Notes: a model not told the origin generated them from the sequence alone. Counted from the first letter of the stretch, positions 37,208-46,196 are shown. The stretch is 46,420 nt of DNA from Methylophilus aquaticus (GCF_030769565.1 NZ_JAVCAP010000034.1:1-46420), one strand, 5' to 3'. Numbers and translations are program-made.

Positions 37208-37587
37208 ACTGGCTCGATCAGGTTGCGTGGACAGCGGATGGCCTGGTGCCAGTCATCGCCCAAGAAAAAGACACCGGTAAAATTTTGATGTTTGCATGGA
37301 TGAACCGTGAGGCATTGCAACTGACGCGTGACACAGGACATGCCGTGTATTTTTCACGCTCGCGCAACAAGCTCTGGCACAAGGGCGAAGAGTCTGGGCA
37401 CTCGCAAATCGTGCATGATATTCGACTGGATTGCGACAACGATGTAGTACTGGTGACTGTCGAGCAACAAGGCGGCATTGCTTGTCATACTGGTCGGCAC
37501 AACTGCTTTTTCCAGCAACTGCAAGCGGATGACTGGGTGATTGTAGAGCCCGTGATCAAAGACCCGAAAGCGATTTATCATGAGTGA
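37204..37587 (+). CDS. hisI: Phosphoribosyl-AMP cyclohydrolase
   Basis: HisI hydrolyses the adenine ring of phosphoribosyl-AMP. The 127-residue protein is the stand-alone form, not fused to HisE. Family motifs are [34 protein letters not shown] and the metal-binding DCDNDVVLV with [10 protein letters not shown]. It overlaps hisF by four bases and hisE by eight, so the three genes are translationally coupled. Confidence 0.96.
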   Translation: MNWLDQVAWTADGLVPVIAQEKDTGKILMFAWMNREALQLTRDTGHAVYFSRSRNKLWHKGEESGHSQIVHDIRLDCDNDVVLVTVEQQGGIACHTGRHNCFFQQLQADDWVIVEPVIKDPKAIYHE

Positions 37588-37897
37588 TGTATTAACCCGT
37601 TTGTCCGAACTGCTGGAGCAGCGTAAAGCGGCGGATCCAGCCAGTTCTTATGTGGCTAAACTCTATGCCAAAGGCATGGACAGCATCCTGAAAAAAATTG
37701 GCGAAGAAGCCACCGAGACCGTGATTGCAGCAAAGGGCGGCAATCACGATGAAATTATTTATGAAACTGCCGATTTATGGTTTCACACGCTCGTCATGCT
37801 GAGTCATGCTGGATTAAGTGCGCAAGACGTGCTGAACGAGTTGGCCAGACGCGAAGGGCTGTCTGGCATTGAAGAGAAGGCGAGCAGAACATCATGA
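37580..37897 (+). CDS. hisE: Phosphoribosyl-ATP pyrophosphatase
   Basis: HisE removes pyrophosphate from phosphoribosyl-ATP, the second step of the pathway. The 105-residue all-alpha MazG-like protein has [20 protein letters not shown], then [10 protein letters not shown] and [10 protein letters not shown], which hold the acidic metal-binding residues. It overlaps both hisI and the HIT gene. Confidence 0.95.
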   Translation: MSDVLTRLSELLEQRKAADPASSYVAKLYAKGMDSILKKIGEEATETVIAAKGGNHDEIIYETADLWFHTLVMLSHAGLSAQDVLNELARREGLSGIEEKASRTS

Positions 37898-38223
37898 GCG
37901 CAGAGTGCATTTTTTGTAAAATTGCCACTGATGCGGTGCCTGCCAAGAAGTTCTATGAGGATGATGAAGTCATGGCTTTCCATGACATTCGTCCCCTGGC
38001 AAGAGTGCATTTTTTAATCGTGCCCAAGCAGCATATTGAAACCTTGAAAGACTGCCAGACTGAACATCAGGCGCTGCTCGGTAAAATGCTGTTGCTCGCA
38101 GCCCAATTGGCCAGTGAGCAAGGCCTGGTGGGATATAAAACACAAATCAATGTCGGCCGTGAAGGTGGGCAAGAGGTGTTTCACCTGCATTTGCATGTGT
38201 TTGGCGGCGGCCCTGTTGTCTGA
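37894..38223 (+). CDS. hinT: HIT-family purine nucleoside phosphoramidase (HinT-like)
   Basis: A 109-residue histidine-triad protein that hydrolyses AMP-lysine and related phosphoramidates in relatives. The HIT motif is HLHLHVFGG near the C-terminus, and the N-terminal [20 protein letters not shown] includes two cysteines often seen in this group. It overlaps hisE by four bases. Location between hisE and tatA is typical of betaproteobacteria. Confidence 0.93.
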   Translation: MSAECIFCKIATDAVPAKKFYEDDEVMAFHDIRPLARVHFLIVPKQHIETLKDCQTEHQALLGKMLLLAAQLASEQGLVGYKTQINVGREGGQEVFHLHLHVFGGGPVV

Positions 38224-38255
38224 TCGCTGCAGTTTACATTTAAAGGAGCATCATC

Positions 38256-38441
38256 ATGGGTTCATTTAGTTTGTGGCACTGGTTGGTTGTATTGCTGATT
38301 GTGGTACTGGTGTTTGGTACCAAAAAATTACGCAATATTGGCGGGGACGTGGGTGGCGCGGTTAACGAATTTAAAAAAGCCATGAACGAAGGCAAAGATG
38401 GCAGCAAGCCTGAAGAACTGTCCGACCAAAATAAACACTAA
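38256..38441 (+). CDS. tatA: Sec-independent translocase subunit TatA
   Basis: TatA oligomers form the passage through which folded proteins with twin-arginine signals cross the inner membrane. The 61-residue protein has one N-terminal membrane helix ([18 protein letters not shown]), the [20 protein letters not shown] hinge and amphipathic helix, and a charged tail. AAAGGAGC precedes the ATG. tatB follows after 11 bases. Confidence 0.95.
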   Translation: MGSFSLWHWLVVLLIVVLVFGTKKLRNIGGDVGGAVNEFKKAMNEGKDGSKPEELSDQNKH

Positions 38442-38452
38442 ATTGTTACGCC

Positions 38453-39004
38453 GTGTTTGATATTTCATTTTCCGAACTGATGGTGATTGCCGTAGTCGCG
38501 CTGATTGTGATCGGTCCGGAAAAGCTGCCAAAAGTTGCCCGCACTGCGGGCGCTTTTTTTGGGCGTATGCAACGCTTTGTTGCTCAAGTTAAAGATGAAG
38601 TGAATCGTGAGGCGCGTTTTGAGGAACTGCAAAATTTACAGGATGAGGTGAAATCCAGTTTGCAGCAAGAAGTTGATGCTATCAGTCGCAGTATTGCGCC
38701 GCCGACATTGCTGGAAGGATCTACTTTTGCGGATACTGAAGTTGTTGCGCGCAAGCCTCGCAAGCGTCGTGAGGCCAAGAGCGCTGGTGGACAGTTGATC
38801 AGTGATATTGGTGTCGATAGTAGTGCAACAGCCAAACCTGCGCGTATTCATAAGTCCGCTATAGCCAAAACAGCCGCTCACGCCAATAGTCCGGATTTGT
38901 TTGAAGGGCATGCGGCTGAACAATCGGTAGATGAAAGCGTTGTGACACGCAAGCTACCTCGGCGTAAAAAAACTTCAATGAATACTTCGTCTACAAAGTC
39001 ATAG
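38453..39004 (+). CDS. tatB: Sec-independent translocase subunit TatB
   Basis: TatB forms the signal-peptide receptor with TatC. The start is a GTG. The 183-residue protein has an N-terminal membrane helix (ELMVIAVVALIVIGPEKLP), the GPEKLPKVAR hinge that distinguishes TatB, an amphipathic helix, and a long basic, poorly conserved C-terminal tail with repeated RKPRKRR-like clusters. No ribosome-binding site is obvious, suggesting coupling to tatA. Confidence 0.93.
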   Translation: MFDISFSELMVIAVVALIVIGPEKLPKVARTAGAFFGRMQRFVAQVKDEVNREARFEELQNLQDEVKSSLQQEVDAISRSIAPPTLLEGSTFADTEVVARKPRKRREAKSAGGQLISDIGVDSSATAKPARIHKSAIAKTAAHANSPDLFEGHAAEQSVDESVVTRKLPRRKKTSMNTSSTKS

Positions 39005-39021
39005 ATAAAAAACTGCGCACG

Positions 39022-39750
39022 ATGACCCCTACTGAAAGTTTTGTCGTCCACCTGATTGAGTTAAGAAACCGTTTGCTGCGAGCAGTGGCCGGTTTGCTAG
39101 TGGTATTTATTGCGCTATTCCCATTTGCCGACAAAATGTACAGCCTGCTTGCCGCACCTTTGCTGGCAAAGTTGCCTCAAGGTGCGCAGATGATTGCTAC
39201 TGCCGTCACTACGCCATTTTTTGTGCCGATGAAGGTCACCATGCTGGCTGCATTTTTAATTACCTTGCCGTGGATTCTTTATCAATGTTGGGCATTTGTT
39301 GCTCCTGGGTTGTATGCACATGAAAAACGGTTGTTAATGCCTTTACTTATATCGGCGCTGGTTTTGTTTTTTATTGGAATGGCTTTTGCGTACTTTGCTG
39401 TGTTTCCTGTTGTATTTGGTTTTATCGTTGCCAGTACACCGGAAGGCGTTGCTGTCATGACTGATATTGCCGAATATCTGGATTTTGTCATGGGTATGTT
39501 TATGGCGTTTGGATTAGCCTTTGAGGTGCCTGTGGCAGTGGTGCTGATCGCTTTGATGGGGTGGGTTAACTTGACACAGTTGAGAGAGGCGAGGGCTTAT
39601 GTGGTTGTGGGGGCATTTGTGTTAGGGGCCATCTTTACACCCCCTGATATCGTTTCTCAGTTTATGCTCGCACTGCCTTTATGGTTATTGTATGAGGCAG
39701 GCTTGCTAGTGGTGCGATGGATGCCACAGCAAGCAACTGCCAGAGGCTAG
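39022..39750 (+). CDS. tatC: Sec-independent translocase subunit TatC
   Basis: TatC recognises twin-arginine signal peptides. The 242-residue polytopic protein has six hydrophobic segments. Family motifs include the cytoplasmic N-terminus SFVVHLIELRNRLLRA, PFFVPMKVTMLAAFLITLPW, and FGLAFEVPV. It ends the long mla-his-tat block and overlaps the convergent protease gene by four bases; no terminator is visible between them. Confidence 0.96.
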   Translation: MTPTESFVVHLIELRNRLLRAVAGLLVVFIALFPFADKMYSLLAAPLLAKLPQGAQMIATAVTTPFFVPMKVTMLAAFLITLPWILYQCWAFVAPGLYAHEKRLLMPLLISALVLFFIGMAFAYFAVFPVVFGFIVASTPEGVAVMTDIAEYLDFVMGMFMAFGLAFEVPVAVVLIALMGWVNLTQLREARAYVVVGAFVLGAIFTPPDIVSQFMLALPLWLLYEAGLLVVRWMPQQATARG

Positions 39751-40913
39751 TCGTCAGCTGCAATCTGAGGTTTTGCCGGAAGTGGTCGTTTACCAACGGT
39801 CAGTTCAATTTCTGATGTTTTACCCGAGCGCACGATTGATAAAATGGCTTTGTCTTGAGGTTTGAGCATAGCAATGATATTGAGCATGGATTGGCTGTCT
39901 GTCACAGGTTTGTCGTTAATGCCCACCAATATGTCGCCGGGGCGCAAGCCGGCACGGTCCGCCGGGCTGTTGAGCAAGACTCCCGCGATTAAGGAGCCGC
40001 TATTGCTTTTCAGGCTGAATGACTCAGCAAGTTCCGGGGTGACATCTTGGGCTTCAATGCCAATCCAGCCACGTGTTACCGAACCGCTAAAAGTGATCTG
40101 CTCCATCACTTGTTTAGCAATGCTGACTGGAATAGCAAAGCCAATCCCCATGCTGCCACCATTGCGAGAATAAATCGCGCTGTTGATGCCAATCAGGTTG
40201 CCGTTACTGTCGATCAGTGCACCGCCAGAGTTGCCGGGGTTGATCGAAGCATCCGTCTGAATGAAGTTTTCAAAAGTGTTGATACCAAGGTGATTGCGAC
40301 CGAGTGCACTGATGATTCCCTGGGTCACAGTTTGGCCAACCCCGAAAGGGTTGCCAATTGCCAATACCACATCACCAACTTTCATTTGCTCACTGCTGGC
40401 AAAAGTAATCGCTGGTAGCTTTTTTTGATTGATTTTAAGCACGGCTAAATCAGTGTCAGGATCTGTGCCGACAACGGTTGCAGAAAGCTTTCTGCCGTCG
40501 CTCAATGCGACTTCAATCCGGTCAGCCGAGCTGATTACATGGTTATTTGTAAGAATCAACCCGTCATCACTGACAATGACACCGCTGCCAAGGCTGTTTT
40601 CGGGCTGATCTTCCTCTTCCTCCATCTCTTCCCCAAAGAAGTGGCGGAAAAGAGGGTCATTCTTTAATGCACGATGCGGGTCTTGGCTGAGTTTGGCGGT
40701 TGTGAAAATGTTGACAACTGATGGCATGGCTTTACTGGCGGCAGATCGATAGCCTGACTTTGCAATAGCAGTTGCATTGGCGGTTGATTCCTTGATTACC
40801 AGTGTTTGATTGCTGGGTTGTGTCAGTAGGTTGGGATAGAATAGCTTCACTACAAACAAAATGCCTAAACAGGCAGTGACTGCTTGTGAAAATATAGACC
40901 AGAGTTGTCGCAT
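39747..40913 (-). CDS. DegS/DegQ-like periplasmic serine protease with one PDZ domain
   Basis: An S1C (HtrA/Deg) protease of 388 residues from the ATG at 40913; the open frame extends to 41021 but that part is not family-like and would run into the nif3-like gene. Residues 5-25 (FSQAVTACLGILFVVKLFY) form a membrane anchor. The catalytic triad is His in LTNNHVISS, Asp in DPDTDLAVL and Ser in NPGNSGGALID. One PDZ domain follows at about 285-375. The single PDZ and the anchor resemble DegS, an envelope stress sensor, but its substrate is not known. It converges on tatC and diverges from the Nif3-like gene. Confidence 0.92.
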   Translation of the reverse strand: MRQLWSIFSQAVTACLGILFVVKLFYPNLLTQPSNQTLVIKESTANATAIAKSGYRSAASKAMPSVVNIFTTAKLSQDPHRALKNDPLFRHFFGEEMEEEEDQPENSLGSGVIVSDDGLILTNNHVISSADRIEVALSDGRKLSATVVGTDPDTDLAVLKINQKKLPAITFASSEQMKVGDVVLAIGNPFGVGQTVTQGIISALGRNHLGINTFENFIQTDASINPGNSGGALIDSNGNLIGINSAIYSRNGGSMGIGFAIPVSIAKQVMEQITFSGSVTRGWIGIEAQDVTPELAESFSLKSNSGSLIAGVLLNSPADRAGLRPGDILVGINDKPVTDSQSMLNIIAMLKPQDKAILSIVRSGKTSEIELTVGKRPLPAKPQIAADD

Positions 40914-40968
40914 GTTTAGCCAGTAAAAAGAATATCTTAACAATTGATTAGTATATGGGATATGACCT

Positions 40969-41715
40969 ATGGAATTAAAGCTTCTTGTCTCTGAATTGGC
41001 TAATTTTTTACAAGTTGGCAAATTTCAGGACTATTGCCCGAATGGCTTGCAGGTCGAAGGGCGTCCACATGTACAGCATATTTTATCTGGCGTGACTGCA
41101 AGCCAGTCTTTGATTGATGCTGCTATTGAGATGAATGTGGATGCTATTTTGGTGCATCACGGTTATTTTTGGCGAGGTGAAGTGGCAGAAATAACCGGGA
41201 TGAAAAAGCAGCGGTTGAAAAGTCTGCTAAATTACGACATCAGCTTGCTGGCTTATCATTTACCATTGGATGCACATCCGGTAGTGGGTAATAATGTGCA
41301 ACTTGGGCTGCAAATGGGCTGGACCGTCAGCCACTATCTGGATGAGCGGAATATGTTGCCGGTCACGGAGCTGGCGCAAGTCAATTCTTTGGAGGTGGTC
41401 TCGGAGCATCTTGCGCAATGTTTGCAGCGCCAGCCACTGGTGCTGGGTGATTTGTCGCGGCCTGTGCGCACTGTCGCCTGGTGCACGGGCGCCGCCCAAC
41501 AATATATACAGCAGGCCATTGATGCTGGCGTGGATTTATTTATCAGTGGAGAGGTCTCCGAGCAAACCTATCATGCCGTCACCGAGTCGAACACCGCATA
41601 TATAGCCGCCGGACATCATGCGACAGAGCGTTATGGAGTGCAGGCTCTGGGGCGATGGTTGGCTGAAAAGCATGGAATTTCGCATCAATATTTCGAGATA
41701 AAAAACCCTATTTAA
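40969..41715 (+). CDS. Nif3-like dinuclear metal centre protein
   Basis: A 248-residue protein of the Nif3/YbgI (DUF34) family, toroidal hexamers with a dinuclear metal site. Metal-ligand segments are visible: ILVHHGYFW, AYHLPLDAHP and, towards the C-terminus, GHHATERYGVQALG. DYCPNGLQVEG at the N-terminus is typical. Biological function remains uncertain; a GTP cyclohydrolase-like activity has been suggested for relatives. Divergent from the Deg protease with 55 bases between start codons. Confidence 0.92.
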   Translation: MELKLLVSELANFLQVGKFQDYCPNGLQVEGRPHVQHILSGVTASQSLIDAAIEMNVDAILVHHGYFWRGEVAEITGMKKQRLKSLLNYDISLLAYHLPLDAHPVVGNNVQLGLQMGWTVSHYLDERNMLPVTELAQVNSLEVVSEHLAQCLQRQPLVLGDLSRPVRTVAWCTGAAQQYIQQAIDAGVDLFISGEVSEQTYHAVTESNTAYIAAGHHATERYGVQALGRWLAEKHGISHQYFEIKNPI

Positions 41716-41747
41716 TTCAATATTATCAATAACTTAACGAATATAAT

Positions 41748-41776
41748 TTGGATTGTTCATACAAAAAATGTATAAT
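41748..41776 (+). promoter_or_regulatory. Candidate petABC promoter
   Basis: A perfect TATAAT at 41771-41776 has TTGGAT 17 bases upstream (41748-41753), a weak -35 box. It leaves a leader of about 49 bases before petA with an AAGGAAG ribosome-binding site. Confidence 0.6.
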
Positions 41777-41831
41777 CGCGATTCAAGTTTTGATCTAACT
41801 GTTGCCCCACAAGGGCAGATTAAGGAAGCCA

Positions 41832-42452
41832 ATGTCAGAAAACAAAATTGACAACAACGGCCTGTCGTTCAGCCAGCCGTCGGAAGTGGATCTGCAAAAG
41901 CGCGACTTTCTGGTGAAAGCGACAGCTGCAACTGGGGCTGTTGGTGCAGCCGCGGTTGCAGTGCCATTTATTGGCAGCATGTTGCCAAGTGAACGTGCAA
42001 AAGCTGCAGGTGCGCCGGTAGAGGTTGATATCAGCAAACTGAAGCCGGGTGAGAAAATGACGGCGGAGTGGCGTGGTCAGCCGGTTTGGATTGTGCGTCG
42101 CACTCCTGAAATGCTGGATAAGCTGGCAAAGCACGATGATGTATTGTCTGATCCTAATCTTGAAGTGCCTCAGCAGCCTGAATATTGCAAAAACAAGGCG
42201 CGTGCGATTAAGCCTGAATATGCTGTCATGCTCGGTACTTGTACGCATCTGGGCTGTTCACCAAACGATAATTTTGCAATCACTGCGGATTGGGATGGTG
42301 GTTTTGTCTGTCCGTGTCACGGCTCCAAATTTGATTTGTCAGGAAGAGTGCTAAAGGGCTCACCAGCGCCGACCAATCTGGTGGTTCCTCCGCATCAGTA
42401 TTTAACAGAAACAACCATTTTGATTGGTGATGACAAAAAGGCGGAGGCGTAA
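41832..42452 (+). CDS. petA: Ubiquinol-cytochrome c reductase Rieske iron-sulfur subunit
   Basis: PetA carries the [2Fe-2S] cluster that takes electrons from ubiquinol in the bc1 complex. The 206-residue protein (ATG at 41832, AAGGAAG site; earlier in-frame ATG at 41802 rejected) has a Tat-type N-terminus, [10 protein letters not shown] (K23-R24), and one membrane segment. Cluster ligands are C137 and H139 (CTHLGC) and C160 and H163 (CPCHG), with the disulfide pair C142-C162. petB follows after three bases. Confidence 0.97.
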   Translation: MSENKIDNNGLSFSQPSEVDLQKRDFLVKATAATGAVGAAAVAVPFIGSMLPSERAKAAGAPVEVDISKLKPGEKMTAEWRGQPVWIVRRTPEMLDKLAKHDDVLSDPNLEVPQQPEYCKNKARAIKPEYAVMLGTCTHLGCSPNDNFAITADWDGGFVCPCHGSKFDLSGRVLKGSPAPTNLVVPPHQYLTETTILIGDDKKAEA

Positions 42453-42455
42453 TCC

Positions 42456-43742
42456 ATGGCTGCTCCAAAAAAAGTAGAAACAACAGGGTTGTTAGGGTGG
42501 ATTGATACAAGATTTCCGCTCACCAGTACAATCAAAGGGCATTTGACAGAGTATTACGCGCCCAAAAATTTTAATTTCTGGTATTTCTTCGGTTCATTGG
42601 CGTTATTGGTGCTTGTGTTGCAAATTGTGACCGGCATCTTTTTGACCATGAACTACAAGCCGGATGCCGAGCTGGCGTTTGCATCTGTTGAGTACATCAT
42701 GCGTGATGTATTTGGTGGCAACATCATTCGCTATATGCACTCTACTGGCGCTTCCATGTTTTTTGTGGTGGTTTACCTGCATATGTTTCGTGGCATCATC
42801 TACGGCTCATACCGCACACCGCGCGAGCTGATTTGGTTGTTTGGTGTAGGCATTTTTCTTGTCCTGATGGGAGAGGCCTTTTTTGGCTATCTGTTGCCAT
42901 GGGGGCAGATGTCTTACTGGGGTGCGCAAGTCATTGTTAACCTGTTCTCCACCGTGCCGTTTATTGGACCTGATCTTTCTGAGTGGTTGCGGGGTGATTA
43001 CCTGGTTTCTGATGCAACATTAAACCGCTTTTTTGCTTTCCATGTGATTGCATTGCCCCTTGTTCTGCTGGGCTTGGTTGCAGTGCATATTGTGGCGTTG
43101 CACGAAGTGGGATCTAATAATCCCGATGGTGTGGAGATTAAAGCGAAAAAGGACAAATCGACGGGTATTCCTTTGGATGGCATACCTTTTCACCCTTACT
43201 ACAGTGTGAAGGATTTGGTGGGGGTCGTGGCTTTCTTAATGGTGTTTTTTGCCATTGTGTTTTTCATGCCTGAGATGGGTGGGTACTTTCTGGAGGCCAA
43301 CAACTTTGTTCCGGCTGATCCATTGAAAACGCCGGCACATATTGCGCCAGTCTGGTATTTCACGCCGTACTACTCGATTCTGCGTGCGGTGCCGCCAATT
43401 GGTATTTCACAGTTTCCAGGCGTGGTGGCCATGGGTCTGTCGGTCGTCGCTTTTGCTTTCCTGCCATGGCTGGACAAGAGTCCGGTGAAGTCGATTCGCT
43501 ATCGTGGTGCTTTGTATAAGCGCTGGTTGGCAGCGTTTGTGATCAGCTGGGTGCTGCTTGGTTATCTGGGAACAATCCCAGGTGATGCCTGGGGGCAGTT
43601 TGGTTCATGGTTGGGGCGTGCAGACCGCGCAACAGTCGTTGCCCGTATTTGTAGTGTGGTGTACTTTGCATTCTTTGCATTAATGCCTTGGTATACCAAA
43701 AAAGATCAAACCAAGCCAGTGCCAGAAAGGGTGACTCACTAA
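42456..43742 (+). CDS. petB: Ubiquinol-cytochrome c reductase cytochrome b
   Basis: The 428-residue haem b subunit of the bc1 complex, full-length rather than split as in plastids. Haem ligands are in the IIRYMHSTGASMFFVVVYLHMFRG helix and the HVIALPLVLLGLVAVHIVAL helix. The Qo site motif reads PVWY (IAPVWYFTPYYSILRAVP) rather than PEWY. About eight membrane segments are seen. GGAGG precedes the ATG, and the stop overlaps the petC ATG (TAATG). Confidence 0.97.
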   Translation: MAAPKKVETTGLLGWIDTRFPLTSTIKGHLTEYYAPKNFNFWYFFGSLALLVLVLQIVTGIFLTMNYKPDAELAFASVEYIMRDVFGGNIIRYMHSTGASMFFVVVYLHMFRGIIYGSYRTPRELIWLFGVGIFLVLMGEAFFGYLLPWGQMSYWGAQVIVNLFSTVPFIGPDLSEWLRGDYLVSDATLNRFFAFHVIALPLVLLGLVAVHIVALHEVGSNNPDGVEIKAKKDKSTGIPLDGIPFHPYYSVKDLVGVVAFLMVFFAIVFFMPEMGGYFLEANNFVPADPLKTPAHIAPVWYFTPYYSILRAVPPIGISQFPGVVAMGLSVVAFAFLPWLDKSPVKSIRYRGALYKRWLAAFVISWVLLGYLGTIPGDAWGQFGSWLGRADRATVVARICSVVYFAFFALMPWYTKKDQTKPVPERVTH

Positions 43743-44452
43743 TGATTAAGAAAATGTTTATTCAGGCGTTTACAAGCCTGACATTGCTGGTCTCAGGTGC
43801 GGTGTTGGCCAATGAAGTGCATATTGACGTAAAAGCGCCAATTAGCATGAGTGACAAGGCTTCATTGCAACGCGGTGCCAAGATATTCGTTAACTATTGC
43901 CTCAACTGTCATAGTGCTAACTACATGCGCTACAACCGCTTGCAGGACATTGGCCTTACCGATAAGCAGATCAAGGATAACTTGCTGTTTGCAGGCGCAA
44001 AAGTCGGTGAGACCATGCGTATCAGCATGAATCCTAAAGAGGCTAAAAAATGGTTTGGCGCTGCTCCACCCGATTTGAGCGTTGAGGTGCGTGCACGTGG
44101 CGCGGATTGGGTGTATGCCTACCTGCGTAGCTTCTACAAGGATGACACCCGTCCAACCGGCTGGAACAACCTGGTATTTGATAAAGTTGCGATGCCGCAT
44201 GTGCTGTATGAGTTGCAAGGTGTTCAGGTGCTGGATCATGAAACGCATACACTCAAGGTGGAAAAAGCGGGTAAGTTAAATCCGCAAGAATACGACCAGT
44301 TTGTAGGCGATTTGACTAACTATCTAGCTTTTATGGCGGAACCTGCAAAGCAGTCACGTATGTGGATTGGTTTGGCTGTGTTGCTGTTCCTGTCCGTGCT
44401 GTTTGTTCTGGTGAAGAAAATTAAAGCGGAATACTGGAAAGATATTCACTAA
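43742..44452 (+). CDS. petC: Ubiquinol-cytochrome c reductase cytochrome c1
   Basis: Cytochrome c1 passes electrons from the Rieske protein to soluble cytochromes such as the c4 encoded upstream. The 236-residue protein has a signal peptide (SLTLLVSGAVLAN), the haem site CLNCHSAN, and a C-terminal membrane anchor (WIGLAVLLFLSVLFVLVKK). The frame extends back into petB, but the ATG at 43742 is the natural start. The operon ends at a strong terminator. Confidence 0.96.
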   Translation: MIKKMFIQAFTSLTLLVSGAVLANEVHIDVKAPISMSDKASLQRGAKIFVNYCLNCHSANYMRYNRLQDIGLTDKQIKDNLLFAGAKVGETMRISMNPKEAKKWFGAAPPDLSVEVRARGADWVYAYLRSFYKDDTRPTGWNNLVFDKVAMPHVLYELQGVQVLDHETHTLKVEKAGKLNPQEYDQFVGDLTNYLAFMAEPAKQSRMWIGLAVLLFLSVLFVLVKKIKAEYWKDIH

Positions 44453-44467
44453 CCAGCAATCAGGTCC

Positions 44468-44501
44468 GACACCAAGGCCTGCGGCCTTGGTGTCTTTTTT
44501 T
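44468..44501 (+). terminator. Rho-independent terminator of petABC
   Basis: A 12-bp perfect stem (44468-44479 with 44483-44494, loop TGC) followed by seven T residues. Confidence 0.95.
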
Positions 44502-44517
44502 ATAGGGAAACTTAATT

Positions 44518-45117
44518 ATGATGAGATTGTATTCGGGTACCGTTGATCCTTACAGTCACCGCTGCCGTATCGTGCTGTTTGAAAAAGGCATGGACTTTGA
44601 AGTGATAGATGTAGACTTAACCAACAAGACTGAGGACCTGGCAATTCTGAATCCTTATGGTGAAGTGCCAGTGCTGGTTGAGCGTGATTTGGTATTGTCA
44701 GAAGCCAATATTATCAATGAATATATTGATGAGCGCTTTCCCCATCCGCAATTGATGCCGGCTGACCCAGTGATGCGCGCCCGTGCCCGCCTGTTTTTAT
44801 ACAATTTTGAAAAAGACTTGTTTAGTCATATCAAAGGTGTTGAATCGGGTGATGATGTGCAAGCAGATCAGTCACGCAAAATCATTCGTGATAATTTAAC
44901 GCAGCTGGTGCCTATTTTTGGCAAGCAAAACTACTTGATGGGGGATGAGTACTCCATGCTGGATGTGGCTATTGCACCACTGCTTTGGCGTTTAGGACAT
45001 TACGGCATTGAATTGCCTAACCAGGCGTCTCCTTTACTCAAATATGCGGAGCGCCTGTTTTCGCGGCCTATGTATGCAGAGGCCATGACGCCATCAGAAA
45101 AAGCGATGCGTAAATAA
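44518..45117 (+). CDS. sspA: Stringent starvation protein A
   Basis: SspA is an RNA-polymerase-associated protein with a glutathione-S-transferase fold. The 199-residue product has the thioredoxin-like N-terminal domain (MMRLYSGTVDPYSHRCRIVLFEKG) and a helical C-terminal domain with YSMLDVAIAPLLWRL. The proline-rich VPVLVERDLVLSEANIINEYI segment is typical. An AGGGAAA site precedes the ATG. Its own terminator separates it from sspB. Confidence 0.95.
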   Translation: MMRLYSGTVDPYSHRCRIVLFEKGMDFEVIDVDLTNKTEDLAILNPYGEVPVLVERDLVLSEANIINEYIDERFPHPQLMPADPVMRARARLFLYNFEKDLFSHIKGVESGDDVQADQSRKIIRDNLTQLVPIFGKQNYLMGDEYSMLDVAIAPLLWRLGHYGIELPNQASPLLKYAERLFSRPMYAEAMTPSEKAMRK

Positions 45118-45134
45118 ATCACGGCTTGAATATG

Positions 45135-45167
45135 CAGCGCGGTAATTGATTACCGCGCTGTTTTTTT
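45135..45167 (+). terminator. Rho-independent terminator of sspA
   Basis: An 11-bp perfect stem (45135-45145 with 45150-45160, loop TTGA) followed by seven T residues. Confidence 0.94.
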
Positions 45168-45180
45168 AGGAAGGCTCAAT

Positions 45181-45591
45181 ATGACACAGTTAATTCCAAC
45201 AACAGGGTATTTGATACGCGCAATTAATGAATGGTGCGTCGATAATGGGTTGACGCCGCATCTGCTTGTTAAGGTTGATGGCTCAACGCGTGTGCCGATG
45301 GCATATGTGAAGGACGGGGAAATTGTCCTTAATATTAACTACACGGCAGTTAAAGACTTGCACATCGATAATGATGCTGTGGTGTTTTCAGCTAGGTTTA
45401 ACGGCGTTGCCCAGCATGTATATGTACCGATCTGGCGAGTGGCTGGTATTTTTTCCAGAGAAAACGGGCAAGGCATGTTTTTTGAAGTGAGCGAGGGCAC
45501 TGCACCTCCTGAAATTTCGCAACCCAAGATCGATACTGCTGCACCTGTAGTGGATGGTGCCAAAAAATCACATCTTAAAGTGGTTAAGTAA
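45181..45591 (+). CDS. sspB: Stringent starvation protein B, ClpXP adaptor
   Basis: SspB delivers ssrA-tagged and other proteins to ClpXP. The 136-residue protein has the conserved substrate-binding domain (GYLIRAINEWCVDNGLTPHL, FSARFNGVAQHVYVPI) and a disordered tail ending HLKVVK, the motif that binds ClpX. A strong AGGAAGG ribosome-binding site precedes the ATG. A short CGGGC/GCCCG hairpin at 45602-45617 lacks a clear T tract. Confidence 0.95.
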   Translation: MTQLIPTTGYLIRAINEWCVDNGLTPHLLVKVDGSTRVPMAYVKDGEIVLNINYTAVKDLHIDNDAVVFSARFNGVAQHVYVPIWRVAGIFSRENGQGMFFEVSEGTAPPEISQPKIDTAAPVVDGAKKSHLKVVK

Positions 45592-45684
45592 TGGTTGGCA
45601 TCGGGCGAGTTTGCCCGTCTTCAAAGTTTGATACTCGACTCACTTGCTTTTTTGCAGAAAATTAAAAAAATTCTTAAAAAGCAC

Positions 45685-45714
45685 TGGATAAATCCATAAA
45701 AAAAGTGATATAGT
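45685..45714 (+). promoter_or_regulatory. Candidate promoter of the tRNA-tuf operon
   Basis: TGGATA (45685-45690) and TATAGT (45709-45714), 18 bases apart, are followed by a G+C-rich TGCGCC stretch, the discriminator type seen at stringently controlled tRNA promoters. The first tRNA begins 16 bases after the -10 box. Confidence 0.5.
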
Positions 45715-45730
45715 TGCGCCTTTCCGAATT

Positions 45731-45806
45731 GCCGGGTTAGCTCAGTTGGTAGAGCAGCGCACTTGTAATGCGAAGGTCATCAGTTCGATTCCGATACCCG
45801 GCACCA
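45731..45806 (+). tRNA. tRNA-Thr (TGT)
   Basis: A 76-base cloverleaf with acceptor GCCGGGT/ACCCGGC, D-loop AGCTCAGTTGGTAGAGC, anticodon TGT in CTTGTAA, T-arm GTTCGATTC and an encoded CCA end. Confidence 0.97.
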
Positions 45807-45872
45807 TCGATTTAAAATGTAGTTGGCATTGACGCTACCTGCATTTACCGCCATAATCGCGGTCGATTTTTT

Positions 45873-45957
45873 GGAGGGGTGGCCGAGTGGTTAAAGGCGA
45901 CGGACTGTAAATCCGTTCTCTCTGAGTACGCTGGTTCGAATCCAGCCCCCTCCACCA
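45873..45957 (+). tRNA. tRNA-Tyr (GTA)
   Basis: An 85-base class II tRNA with a long variable arm, acceptor GGAGGGG/CCCCTCC, anticodon GTA in ACTGTAAAT and an encoded CCA end. Confidence 0.97.
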
Positions 45958-46024
45958 GTTAAGTTGCCTGTAGGCGTTGTGTAAAGCGGGACGGTGAGAG
46001 CCTTCCTTGGGTGTTCTGCATAGT

Positions 46025-46100
46025 GCGGGTGTAGCTCAGTTGGTAGAGCACTTGCCTTCCAAGCAAGATGTCGCGAGTTCGAACCTCGTCGCCCGCTCCA
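46025..46100 (+). tRNA. tRNA-Gly (TCC)
   Basis: A 76-base cloverleaf with acceptor GCGGGTG/CGCCCGC, anticodon TCC in CTTCCAA, T-arm GTTCGAACC and an encoded CCA end. Confidence 0.97.
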
Positions 46101-46121
46101 GCAATAACAATGGCATAAAGC

Positions 46122-46196
<75 letters not shown>

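Noticed and set aside
45602-45617. Terminator after sspB
   Set aside because: A CGGGC/GCCCG stem is present but only five base pairs long and lacks a T tract, so it was not listed as a feature.
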